A stretch of DNA of 64,000 nucleotides from Prochlorococcus sp. AG-402-A21 (GTDB lineage: Bacteria > Cyanobacteriota > Cyanobacteriia > PCC-6307 > Cyanobiaceae): contig QCHI01000008.1 in NCBI GenBank assembly GCA_003279655.1, positions 1 through 64,000 on the forward strand, in the 5' to 3' direction. Every line of letters begins with the position of its first letter. Positions within the stretch are counted from its first letter, which is position 1. Shown here in pieces: positions 27,743 to 36,065 of the stretch. Under the pieces are notes generated by a model that saw nothing but the letters and a program-made list of their open reading frames with translations, ran no database searches and was not told where the DNA came from. The translations under genes and the position numbers were made by a program.

Positions 27743-27771
27743 TTCCTCAAGAACTTTAAGTTCTTGAGGAA
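27743..27771 (-). terminator. Intrinsic terminator downstream of ado
   Basis: TTCCTCAAGAAC (27743-27754) pairs perfectly with GTTCTTGAGGAA (27760-27771) around a 5-nt loop. On the minus strand it is followed by TTCTTATTTTTG, a U-rich tail. It lies 34 nt after the ado stop and 82 nt before the aar start, so ado mostly ends here and aar needs read-through or its own promoter. Confidence 0.75.
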
Positions 27772-27805
27772 AAGCTGAAGATAAAAAAATATAAAATAAA
27801 AATCT

Positions 27806-28531
27806 TTAAATCACTGCTGCGAGAGCCATTCTTGCAATTTCTCTGTTGTCTAGACCTATTTCCATAAGGGAATCTTGATAAGCAATCATAAATTCCTCCA
27901 TCAACTCTTCCTTATCCATATGAAGAACCTCAGCATCGTTAGACACTTCATCAAGCATAGATTTTATAAGAGGCAAATTATCTTTATTAGCTTTCATCAG
28001 ATCATTCTTAACCTTATCAAGATTCGCCTTGAGCCACTCTTGACCATAATTCAAGTGCAAATATTCATCTTGAACAACACCCTCTGTAATTCTTTTAGCA
28101 AAGGGATCAGCAACACGTATGTAAACGTGATAAGCAGATATTGCAAAAGATTCAATCAAAATACATTGAATTAGAAGACAAGTTGTTGTATCTCCAGCTT
28201 TAAAAGCATCTAAAAAATTATTATGGAGTTTTGAGAAGAATGTCTTCGCAAAAGGCATATCTGGTTTTACAGCAAGATTTCTACCACAAGCACAAAAACC
28301 ATTCATGTGCTTTTTCTCCATCTTGCCTAGCCTAACAAGTTCTTCTGCATGCTCGGGAATTAACTTAGCGAGATCAAGAAAATTGGAATAGGCCTCTTGC
28401 TCACCTTCAATCACAACTGCGTTAATTCTGCTATAAGCATCTTTATAAGATTCAGAGGTGAAATCTGGAAGAGAGTGAGAACTTAACTCTTCTTTTTCTA
28501 CGGTTAAATTGTTGGATGCAAAAGCTTGCAT
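27806..28531 (-). CDS. ado: Aldehyde-deformylating oxygenase (ADO)
   Basis: ADO (241 aa) turns fatty aldehydes into alkanes (mainly pentadecane or heptadecane) and formate with a di-iron centre and O2. By constant offset from the solved Prochlorococcus MIT9313 enzyme, the metal ligands here are Glu44, Glu72, His75, Glu127, Glu156 and His159; all six are present, in 'EGEQE', 'MEKKH', 'LIESF' and 'DEYLH'. The N-terminal 20 residues vary between strains. It is first in the ado-aar-accA-SDR run and ends at a strong hairpin. Confidence 0.98.
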   Translation of the reverse strand: MQAFASNNLTVEKEELSSHSLPDFTSESYKDAYSRINAVVIEGEQEAYSNFLDLAKLIPEHAEELVRLGKMEKKHMNGFCACGRNLAVKPDMPFAKTFFSKLHNNFLDAFKAGDTTTCLLIQCILIESFAISAYHVYIRVADPFAKRITEGVVQDEYLHLNYGQEWLKANLDKVKNDLMKANKDNLPLIKSMLDEVSNDAEVLHMDKEELMEEFMIAYQDSLMEIGLDNREIARMALAAVI

Positions 28532-28605
28532 AGATCTATTAGAAATTTATCAATCTGAGTGATCTTACAGAATAAATTCCAAAATGGTAGTTCAGTTACC
28601 ACATC

Positions 28606-29403
28606 TTAACTGCCAGAAACAGGTCTTTCTGACATAATTGGCGGCCAATCACTCTCCAAAAGACTTATAAACAGGGACTTCCAATGATCTATTAGTGCAT
28701 TTTCTAAAGCGGCACCCAATTCAGAATTTGAAGAACTTGCATCCCCAATAACTCCAGATGAGCTCAAATCTTCTGTCAGCCATGCACACGGTGATGCACC
28801 TTCAAGGCTCCACCCTTTTGGAGTAGTAACTATTTCATGATCTACATGCTTTTTTTCTAAGTAAGAATCATTTCTTACCAAATCTCCAGCCATATACAAC
28901 ATAAGACTTGTTTCTGCTAATGCCGCATGAAGCCCCTCCTCAACCTCTTTTTCAGGCAAAAGTTGATCCAACCCTGGAACACCACTCCAAAGGAAACAAG
29001 GCAATACCGCTAGGGAAGGACATTGGACCCTCAGTTGCCTTGAAACAGCTTGGAGCAGACCAATTTGTCCACCATGAGCATTAAAAAAAACTAATCTATT
29101 AAATCCCATAGAGGCTATTTGCTGGCCAATATCAGTAACCATTGAAAGCAAAACATCAGCTGATAAGGATAAAGTTCCTGGAAAAGCTTGATGTTCAGGA
29201 GAAAAACCAATTGATTGAGGTGGCATCATCCATATCGGCATATTTTCTGGCAAGTTTTCAAGAGCCTTGATTAAAATATTTTCAGCAAAAAAAGTATCAG
29301 TAATTAAAGGTAAATGCGGTCCATGTTGTTCACATGCACCAAAAGGCCAAACCAATGTAGATCCTTTCTCTGAAGCGGCTTTAGAGGCCTCAGGCCAGGT
29401 CAA
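28606..29403 (-). CDS. Creatininase family amidohydrolase
   Basis: This 265-aa protein has the creatininase fold signature: 'LVWPFGACEQHGPHLPLITDTFFAE' near residues 17-41 with Glu, His and Asp metal ligands, 'FFNAHGGQIGLLQAVSRQL' near 105, and 'GLHAALAETSLMLY' near 157. Members hydrolyse cyclic amides or work in cofactor pathways (for example MftE-type peptidases). No partner gene here points to a substrate. The likely start ATG at 29403 is directly adjacent to upstream frames on the other strand; its promoter lies in the roughly 100-nt gap before the S1 gene. Confidence 0.85.
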   Translation of the reverse strand: MTWPEASKAASEKGSTLVWPFGACEQHGPHLPLITDTFFAENILIKALENLPENMPIWMMPPQSIGFSPEHQAFPGTLSLSADVLLSMVTDIGQQIASMGFNRLVFFNAHGGQIGLLQAVSRQLRVQCPSLAVLPCFLWSGVPGLDQLLPEKEVEEGLHAALAETSLMLYMAGDLVRNDSYLEKKHVDHEIVTTPKGWSLEGASPCAWLTEDLSSSGVIGDASSSNSELGAALENALIDHWKSLFISLLESDWPPIMSERPVSGS

Positions 29404-29505
29404 ATGCTCAAATCGGCGAGTTTGAAAAATGATAGAAATCTCCTAATAATTAAAAAACAACTTACCCTTGACTGTAAGAATGTTTCACTTACTACAAAGG
29501 GTATT

Positions 29506-30786
29506 ATGGCCGGGTCAGATCCTCAGCCTAAAAAAGCAACTCCCCCAAGGCCGGCAATAAATGCACCGCGCAAGCCATTGCAAGTTATGCATATTAGTCG
29601 AAAGACCGAGGAAGAAATAGTCAATGAAGGATCACCCGAGAAAGAATTCTTTGACCAAACTAAAGATAAAAGATTTGATGAAAAAGTTCTAGCTGAAAAA
29701 GAGATTTCAAAATTAAAGAAAGCACCTGAACAGAAAAAATTAATCCAGGAAAACTCTAGCGATAGTTTCCAGGCAACGTCGATGGAAGATCTTCTCAGAT
29801 CTGAAAATAATTCTGATTATAAAAAAAATATTGAAGCTTTTGATGATCAAAAAAGTAGAACAGTTGATGAGTTTGATTTTGATGAAGACGAATTCTTAGC
29901 AGCCTTAGAAGAGAATCAACCAATCGGTACAACTGGAGAAATTGCAAAAGGTTCAGTTATCGCAGTTGAAAGTGATGGTATTTACGTAGATATAGGTGGA
30001 AAAGCTCCCGGATTCATGCCAAAAAATGAATGTGGTCTAGGTGTAATCACAAATTTAAAAGAACGTTTCCCAAAAGGATTACAAGTCGAAGTTCTTGTTA
30101 CTAGAGAACAAAATGCAGATGGGATGGTAACAATCAGTTGCAGGGCTTTAGAACTAAGAAAAAGCTGGGACAAAGTTCAAAATCTTGCAAAAGAAGGAAA
30201 AGTTATTCGAGTTAAAATAAATGGTTTTAATCGAGGGGGAGTTACTTGTGACTTCGAAGGTTTGAGGGGTTTTATTCCTAGATCTCAACTTGAAGATGGA
30301 GAGAATCATCAATCTCTTGTTTCAAAGACAATCAACACCGCTTTTTTAGAGGTAAACCCAGAGAGACGAAAACTTGTTCTCTCCGAAAAAAAAGCCGCGA
30401 TCGCTTCAAGATTTGCAGAATTAGAAATTGGACAATTAATCGAGGGTGAAATCTTAACCATAAAACCTTATGGATTTTTTGTTGACTTGAAGGGCGTCAG
30501 TGGATTGTTGCATCATTCAATGGTAACCAACGGAAGCATGAGAAGCCTTAGAGAAGTTTTTCAAACAGGTGAATCCATCAAAGCTTTGATAACTGATTTA
30601 GATCCTTCTCGAGGACGAATTGGATTAAATACAGCTCTTTTAGAGGGCCCTCCAGGAGAACTTATTACTGATAAATCAAAAGTTATGGAAGAGGCAGATG
30701 AGCGAGCAATTAAAGCGCGAAATAGTTTAAATAAAGAAAAAGTTGATCCTCAAAAGGAAGAGAAAGATATCAACTTACCCTCATAA
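29506..30786 (+). CDS. Ribosomal protein S1-like RNA-binding protein
   Basis: The protein (426 aa) has a polar, highly charged N-terminal 145 residues followed by three S1 (OB-fold) domains at about 148-215, 230-300 and 315-385, each with the 'G.V......G..V.......G..' pattern, for example 'IAKGSVIAVESDGIYVDIGGKAPGFM' and 'LIEGEILTIKPYGFFVDLKGVSGLLH'. Cyanobacteria carry two S1 genes; this looks like the second type (sometimes called nbp1 or rps1b). It binds mRNA and may help ribosomes on leaders lacking Shine-Dalgarno sequences. The ATG at 29506 (Met-Ala-Gly-Ser-Asp) has AAAGGG a few bases upstream and is preferred to a longer frame from 29404. Confidence 0.88.
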   Translation: MAGSDPQPKKATPPRPAINAPRKPLQVMHISRKTEEEIVNEGSPEKEFFDQTKDKRFDEKVLAEKEISKLKKAPEQKKLIQENSSDSFQATSMEDLLRSENNSDYKKNIEAFDDQKSRTVDEFDFDEDEFLAALEENQPIGTTGEIAKGSVIAVESDGIYVDIGGKAPGFMPKNECGLGVITNLKERFPKGLQVEVLVTREQNADGMVTISCRALELRKSWDKVQNLAKEGKVIRVKINGFNRGGVTCDFEGLRGFIPRSQLEDGENHQSLVSKTINTAFLEVNPERRKLVLSEKKAAIASRFAELEIGQLIEGEILTIKPYGFFVDLKGVSGLLHHSMVTNGSMRSLREVFQTGESIKALITDLDPSRGRIGLNTALLEGPPGELITDKSKVMEEADERAIKARNSLNKEKVDPQKEEKDINLPS

Positions 30787-30809
30787 CTTTACATTGAAGA
30801 AAAAAAATT

Positions 30810-31697
30810 GTGATTGCTTCAAAAAAATCTGATTTTAAAAAAACAGACTGGGAAATAGACTTTTATTCCCGCCCAATAATTGATGAAAATGGAAAAAAAA
30901 GATGGGAATTATTAATTACGACTACAAATAATTTTAAAGATACGAAAACATTTAGATGGGAAAAGATTTGTCCAGCATCAAATGTTAATTCTATTTGGTT
31001 AAAAGATGCATTAGACGAAGCTATTAATGAAGCTTCTTCCCAAGGCTGGGATAAACCATCCGTTATTCGTTGTTGGAGATCCTCTATGAAAACAATGATA
31101 AAACGTGCAGCAGATCAAATAGGAATTGAACTTATCTCTAGCAGAAGAACATATTCATTATTTGAGTGGCTTATTGATAGAGAAAAGAGTTTTTATCCTC
31201 AGCAAAAAGGATATACAGGTGTTAATCTTGCTCCTCCTTCAAACCCAATTACGAACCCAGCCATTCCTTTACCAGAGGAAGTAAGAGGTGACTCCTGGAG
31301 CTTTGCCTCTCTATCTCTAAAGACACTTAGAGAGGCTGATGAATGGGAAATAGAGTTTTCCAATTTAATTCCCATAAAAGATTCAATTGATCAAAATATT
31401 TCTATTCCAGGCCTTAGGCTTTTTAGTCCACAAAGATCATTAGCACTTGCAGCTTGGCTCGGAGGTCTTGAACCAGCAAAGCTTTTAATAGAAGGGACCC
31501 AAATAATTTTAGAAGCAGGGCAAGCTGATAGATGGTTGGTAACTGATGTTGAGGAAGAAGCAAAAAAAGCTATTGAAAATAATTTTTTAAATACCAAACT
31601 AAATGCAGATGGACTTCAATTTATTTCAGTTCAAAAAAGTCCTGAAGAAAATTCTCTAGATGGGTTTTGGATGTTAAAGGATATTGGAGATATTTAA
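30810..31697 (+). CDS. Tab2/Atab2-like RNA-binding protein (DUF1092)
   Basis: This 295-aa protein is of the Tab2 family, whose plastid member activates translation of psaB mRNA. The visible signature is 'WEIDFYSRPIIDENGKKRWELLI' near residues 14-36, 'PSVIRCWRSSMKTMIKRAADQIGI' near 90-113, 'RRTYSLFEWL', and the C-terminal 'GLQFISVQKSPEENSLDGFWML'. In cyanobacteria it is presumed to help photosystem I synthesis. The start is a GTG at 30810, 23 nt after the S1 gene, so the two may be cotranscribed; both act on mRNA, which makes the pairing sensible. Confidence 0.88.
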   Translation: MIASKKSDFKKTDWEIDFYSRPIIDENGKKRWELLITTTNNFKDTKTFRWEKICPASNVNSIWLKDALDEAINEASSQGWDKPSVIRCWRSSMKTMIKRAADQIGIELISSRRTYSLFEWLIDREKSFYPQQKGYTGVNLAPPSNPITNPAIPLPEEVRGDSWSFASLSLKTLREADEWEIEFSNLIPIKDSIDQNISIPGLRLFSPQRSLALAAWLGGLEPAKLLIEGTQIILEAGQADRWLVTDVEEEAKKAIENNFLNTKLNADGLQFISVQKSPEENSLDGFWMLKDIGDI

Positions 31698-31760
31698 TAA
31701 TTTTCTCTAACAACATAGTTCAATTAGATTTATCATCTTAAATAGATAATAATAATAAAA

Positions 31761-32519
31761 ATGAGGTTATTAACCTATAAGGATCTTAAATTTTTTCAAT
31801 CTGATCTATTAAAAGAAAATAATTTCATACATGCATTTTTCACCAAAACATCTAACAATGAAGAGCCGATAGAATTACAAAAGCAACTAAATCTATTTTC
31901 CAATATTCATTATGCACATCAAGTACATAGTGATAAAGTAATTCAAGTAAATAATATATTAAATCTAAAGCCTAAAATTGCGGACTCTTTAATAACGAAA
32001 GAGCAATACCAAAGCTTATGGATATACACAGCAGATTGTATTCCTATACTAATTGCTGATACAAAGACAAGAAATATCGCAGCTTGTCATTCTGGATTAA
32101 AAGGTATTAAGAAACAAATCATCGCAAAGACATTAAAAAGATTAGAAGGAATCGGATCTAAGAAAAATAATTTAATTATTGCTATAGGACCTTCTATCAA
32201 AGGAGATAAATATCAAGTCGAGAAAAAAGATGTTGAAGATTTAATTATTCAACTTACAGGGAAAAGCTTTATCGAAAAAAGTTTAAGCATCAACGAAATC
32301 AAAAAAGGAGAAATGATTCCTTTATTCAAAAAAGATTCCAACCCTAATAAAATACTTCTTGATATTCAAGCTGCCGCCATCCTACAGTTGTTTAAAGAAG
32401 GAATCAAACAAACTCAAATCAATATAAATAGAACTTGTACATACTCAAATCCAAAGCTATTTAATTCTTATAGAAGAAATAAAACATATTACAGACAATG
32501 GAGTTGCATATATTCATAA
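31761..32519 (+). CDS. pgeF: YfiH/LACC1 (laccase-domain) family protein
   Basis: The protein (252 aa) is from the multicopper-polyphenol-oxidase-like YfiH family, zinc enzymes now described as purine nucleoside phosphorylase/adenosine deaminase or peptidoglycan-editing factor. Signature parts are 'HAFFTKTSNNEEP' near residue 24, 'HYAHQVHSDKVIQV' near 53, 'YTADCIPILIADTKTRNIAACHSGLKG' near 93-119 with the Cys and His zinc ligands, and 'IGPSIKGDKYQVEKKD' near 144. The usual 'HAGWRG' is 'HSGLKG' here, and the zinc His is kept. It follows the Tab2-like gene by 63 nt. The gene symbol is by family only. Confidence 0.8.
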   Translation: MRLLTYKDLKFFQSDLLKENNFIHAFFTKTSNNEEPIELQKQLNLFSNIHYAHQVHSDKVIQVNNILNLKPKIADSLITKEQYQSLWIYTADCIPILIADTKTRNIAACHSGLKGIKKQIIAKTLKRLEGIGSKKNNLIIAIGPSIKGDKYQVEKKDVEDLIIQLTGKSFIEKSLSINEIKKGEMIPLFKKDSNPNKILLDIQAAAILQLFKEGIKQTQININRTCTYSNPKLFNSYRRNKTYYRQWSCIYS

Positions 32520-32549
32520 TCATAGATTAATAGCATTTTTAAAATTAAT

Positions 32550-32897
32550 TTAGCATTTATTTGTTGCTAATCCTTCATTTATATACTTTTGATTTACATC
32601 AATATCACTATCAAAAGGAATAACTTTAGCGACCAGTACACCGTCTACTGATCCTTTAGGTTTTAAATTTACTTTTGTATGTCTTGGTAGTTGTTTCTTG
32701 AGCCACTTAACAGATCTTTCTTCTAAATCAGGGCTAATTTCTGTACATGCTAATTTCACAGTATAGGTACGATTATGATCTCCGATCAGCAACACAGACG
32801 AGCTAGTAATTTGCAAAATTTCAGCTGCAACAACTTCTGAATAAAAACAAAAAATAGAAATTAATAATATTAAGATTTTTGCAAAAGATTTATTCAT
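32550..32897 (-). CDS. Secreted SNase-like domain protein
   Basis: This is a 115-aa protein with a Sec signal peptide (Lys-rich start, hydrophobic residues 7-20, cleavage near 'VVAAEI'). The mature part resembles the staphylococcal-nuclease beta-barrel: 'SSVLLIGDHNRTYTVKLACTEI', 'VKWLKKQLPRHTKVNLKP', and 'VNQKYINEGLATN'. The usual catalytic Arg-x-x-Glu-Arg set is not obvious, so nuclease activity is doubtful. It has two Cys that could pair in the periplasm. It lies 12 nt downstream of ilvB in the same direction and is probably cotranscribed by read-through. Confidence 0.72.
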   Translation of the reverse strand: MNKSFAKILILLISIFCFYSEVVAAEILQITSSSVLLIGDHNRTYTVKLACTEISPDLEERSVKWLKKQLPRHTKVNLKPKGSVDGVLVAKVIPFDSDIDVNQKYINEGLATNKC

Positions 32898-32909
32898 AAT
32901 TCTTTTTAA

Positions 32910-34673
32910 TTATTTCTTTATCTCAGATATACCAACCATTTGAGCATTACTTTTCCCTGGTGGCACCATGGGGTAACAATTTTCGCCTTTTCTTACGTTT
33001 ACGTTTACGAGAACCGGTCCTTCATAAGACAAAGCCTTCTGAAGTTGAGGTATTAAATGATCTCTTTCTGAAATTACAATACCCTCAATCCCAAAAGCCT
33101 TAGATAGCGAAATAAAGTCAGGTTCCCCAACAGACATATTAGATGCCGAATATCGTTCATTATAAAAACTTTCTTGCCATTGCCTAACCATTCCCTGCCA
33201 ATGATTATTGATGATAATTACTTTTAAATTCAACTTGTATTGAGCAATAGTTCCAAGCTCCTGAATGTTCATGAGGATACTTGCATCACCGGCAATACAA
33301 ATTACTTGCTCCTCAGGCAAAGCAACTTTGACTCCCATGGCAGCGGGCATTCCAAAACCCATCGTTCCAAGTCCAGCACTGCTAATCCATTGTCTTGGTC
33401 CATTCAACAAATATTGAGCTGCCCACATCTGATGTTGTCCAACATCGGTTGTAATGTAAGCATCTTTTGCCAAATCTCTTAACGCAATTAATACTTCCTG
33501 CGGATAAATTTCTCCTTCTTTAGGGGGAGTTATCAAAGGAAAATTATTTTTCCAGTTTTTAATTTTATTAAGCCATTTAGAAGTTCTTGGATTTATTTCC
33601 CTTTGGTTACTGAGATCTAATAATTTAACAAGGCTAATTCCGACATCACCTAATACGGAAACTTCAACTACTCTATTTTTATTTATTTCAGCCGGATCAA
33701 TCTCAAAATGAATTACTTTTGCTTTAGGGGCAAAAGTATCTAATTTTCCTGTAACTCTGTCATCAAACCTTGCTCCAATAGCAATCAACAAATCACATTC
33801 AGTGACAGCAAAATTAGCATAAGCAGTTCCATGCATACCAAGCATACCAACTGATAAAGGCTCACGTTCATCAAACGCTCCTTTCCCCATCAAAGTTGTT
33901 GTTACGGGTAATTGATATCTATTAGCAATCGCTGCCAGAGTTTCATGCGCCCCCGAAGAAATAACACCCCCGCCGACGTAAAGGAGTGGTTGGTCAGCAT
34001 TTTCGATTAAATCTAAGGCTGCACTTATGGCTTTATGTTCTGGCGCGAATGGTAGTTCAAAGCCTTGTGGCTTTATTGAACCTGGCTCGACAGGAAGATA
34101 TTTAAACATCTCTTGTCCAACATCTTTTGGTATATCAATCAAAACAGGGCCTGGTCTACCCGATGAGGCAATAAGAAAAGCTTGAGCAACTACTTTTGCA
34201 ATTTCAGCTGGATCTCTTACAACCCATGAATGTTTAACAATTGGAAGTGTTATTCCAAAAATATCTGTTTCTTGAAAAGCATCAGTACCAATAGCAGGCC
34301 TAGGGACTTGGCCTGTTATTACGACAAGAGGTACTGAATCCATCTGAGCTGTTGCTATTCCTGTGACTAGATTCGTAGCTCCAGGACCTGATGTACCAAA
34401 ACAAACACCTACTTTCCCAGTCGCTCTTGCAAACCCATCTGCGGCATGAGTTCCACCTTGCTCATGTCGAACAAGAATATGTTTTAACCACCCCTCTTGC
34501 TCTGCTTTAAAAACCGCATCATATATTGGGAGAATAGCTCCGCCTGGATAACCAAAAATAGTATCTACTCCGTGCCTACGAAGAGAATCCATCAAGGCAT
34601 CAGCCCCTGACATATCATATTGACTTTGTGTTCCTGAATCTCCTATTTGATTAGGCGCAGAAGTCAGGGTCAC
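32910..34673 (-). CDS. ilvB: Acetolactate synthase large (catalytic) subunit
   Basis: The protein (587 aa) is a thiamine-diphosphate enzyme making acetolactate or acetohydroxybutyrate for Val, Leu and Ile synthesis. It has the three-domain layout: the N-terminal PYR domain with 'IFGYPGGAILPIYD' and the catalytic Glu in 'LVRHEQGGTHAADGFARATG', a central FAD domain, and a C-terminal PP domain with 'GDASILMNIQELGTIAQYKLNLKVIIINN' features where ThDP and Mg bind. The first 18 residues are a variable polar leader. The small regulatory subunit (ilvN/H) is not in the window. It is separated from hemH by 145 AT-rich nt. Confidence 0.96.
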   Translation of the reverse strand: MTLTSAPNQIGDSGTQSQYDMSGADALMDSLRRHGVDTIFGYPGGAILPIYDAVFKAEQEGWLKHILVRHEQGGTHAADGFARATGKVGVCFGTSGPGATNLVTGIATAQMDSVPLVVITGQVPRPAIGTDAFQETDIFGITLPIVKHSWVVRDPAEIAKVVAQAFLIASSGRPGPVLIDIPKDVGQEMFKYLPVEPGSIKPQGFELPFAPEHKAISAALDLIENADQPLLYVGGGVISSGAHETLAAIANRYQLPVTTTLMGKGAFDEREPLSVGMLGMHGTAYANFAVTECDLLIAIGARFDDRVTGKLDTFAPKAKVIHFEIDPAEINKNRVVEVSVLGDVGISLVKLLDLSNQREINPRTSKWLNKIKNWKNNFPLITPPKEGEIYPQEVLIALRDLAKDAYITTDVGQHQMWAAQYLLNGPRQWISSAGLGTMGFGMPAAMGVKVALPEEQVICIAGDASILMNIQELGTIAQYKLNLKVIIINNHWQGMVRQWQESFYNERYSASNMSVGEPDFISLSKAFGIEGIVISERDHLIPQLQKALSYEGPVLVNVNVRKGENCYPMVPPGKSNAQMVGISEIKK

Positions 34674-34818
34674 GGCAGAATAGAATCTAAACTAACAATA
34701 AATCTTAGTATGCATTATTTCAATTAAACTAAATTAAGCAAAGATTTAATTAAATTTTCTAAGTTTTAATAGCAAGTTGATTATCAAATTAATCAGCAAA
34801 AATAGTTATTTTAATTCT

Positions 34819-35994
34819 TTACAGCAAACCTATTTGGTGTAAAGGTCCAACCCCTATTATTAATTCCATCAAAAAACAAAGAAAAACAATCATTGCAACT
34901 CTTCCATTCCAAACTTCAGAGCTGTTATTCCAACCCCATTGCCATTTCTCTTGAGGATAAAGTTTTACTCTTTCTGGCAATTTTGATGCTTCTTCTAGAC
35001 TAATCCCCTCTCCGTTTAAGCAAGAAGAAACTAGATCGGCCAATCCTTCAATAAACAACGGATAGGTATCAAGAGCTGGAACTCTTTTAAAATTAACAAT
35101 TCCATTTTTCTGAGCAATTTCTTTGTACTCGATATCAATCTCTTGGAGAGTTTCAATATGCTCACTCACAAAACTTATTGGGACCACGACAAGTTCCTTA
35201 AGGCCGGATTTTCCTAGTTTTTCTAATACTTCTTCTGTATATGGTTTTAGCCACTCTTCTGGCCCTACTCTGCTTTGATAAGCAAGTGAAAATGAATTAC
35301 TGAATCCAAGGGAATTTTCAAGCTGATCAATAATCAAAAGTGAACAGTTCTGTATTTGATCTTGATAAGGATCTCCGGCTTCTTCTACATAGCTTTTAGG
35401 AACACCATGTGCAGTAAAAAAAACGTGGGCCTCTTGAGGTGAATCACAAGCTAGGATTTGTTTCTGTATTAATTCAGCCATTGAAGAGACATAGGCTGGA
35501 TGATCAAACCAGCTACGAATACAGCGAATTGATAATTCTGCAAACTTATAGTCACCATCTTTTAACCTTTTCAATTCTCTAAAACTGGATCCACTTGTAC
35601 TTATAGAAAAATGGGGATAAAGAGGTAAAACAACAACTTCGCTAACACCGTCAGCCTTCATATCCGCTACGGCTGACTCAGTGAACGGATGCCAATACCT
35701 CATAGCAACATATGTTGTAGCGTCTATTCCTATATTTCTAAGATAACTTTGAAGTTCTCTTGCCTGCTGCTCAGTTATGCGACGTAAAGGTGATCCGCCT
35801 CCGATAGATCTATAAGCCTCTTGTGATTTACTACTTCTTAATAAGCTTATTAGCCAAGCGAGAGGTTTTTGAAAAGCACGAACTGGTAAACGAATTATCT
35901 CTGGATCAGAAAATAGATTATACAAAAATGGTCCAACGTCCTTAATCCTCTCAGGACCTCCGAGATTTAATAAGAGGACACCAACCCGAGCCAT
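34819..35994 (-). CDS. hemH: Ferrochelatase with C-terminal chlorophyll-binding-like helix
   Basis: HemH (391 aa) inserts Fe2+ into protoporphyrin IX, the branch from chlorophyll to haem. The catalytic His is in '[20 protein letters not shown]' and the conserved Glu in '[19 protein letters not shown]'. After the enzyme core (to about residue 325) a linker and a membrane helix follow, '[21 protein letters not shown]', with the E-x-x-N-x-R pattern of Hlip/light-harvesting-like proteins. Cyanobacterial and plastid FeCh enzymes have this tail, which binds pigment and anchors the enzyme. An AAGGAG lies 13 nt before the ATG. Confidence 0.97.
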   Translation of the reverse strand: MARVGVLLLNLGGPERIKDVGPFLYNLFSDPEIIRLPVRAFQKPLAWLISLLRSSKSQEAYRSIGGGSPLRRITEQQARELQSYLRNIGIDATTYVAMRYWHPFTESAVADMKADGVSEVVVLPLYPHFSISTSGSSFRELKRLKDGDYKFAELSIRCIRSWFDHPAYVSSMAELIQKQILACDSPQEAHVFFTAHGVPKSYVEEAGDPYQDQIQNCSLLIIDQLENSLGFSNSFSLAYQSRVGPEEWLKPYTEEVLEKLGKSGLKELVVVPISFVSEHIETLQEIDIEYKEIAQKNGIVNFKRVPALDTYPLFIEGLADLVSSCLNGEGISLEEASKLPERVKLYPQEKWQWGWNNSSEVWNGRVAMIVFLCFLMELIIGVGPLHQIGLL

Positions 35995-36065
35995 TTTTTA
36001 AAAAACTCCTTATAAAAGGTTATACAAACCCTTATCAAAGTAAAGCTAGCTAAATTTACAGGATC

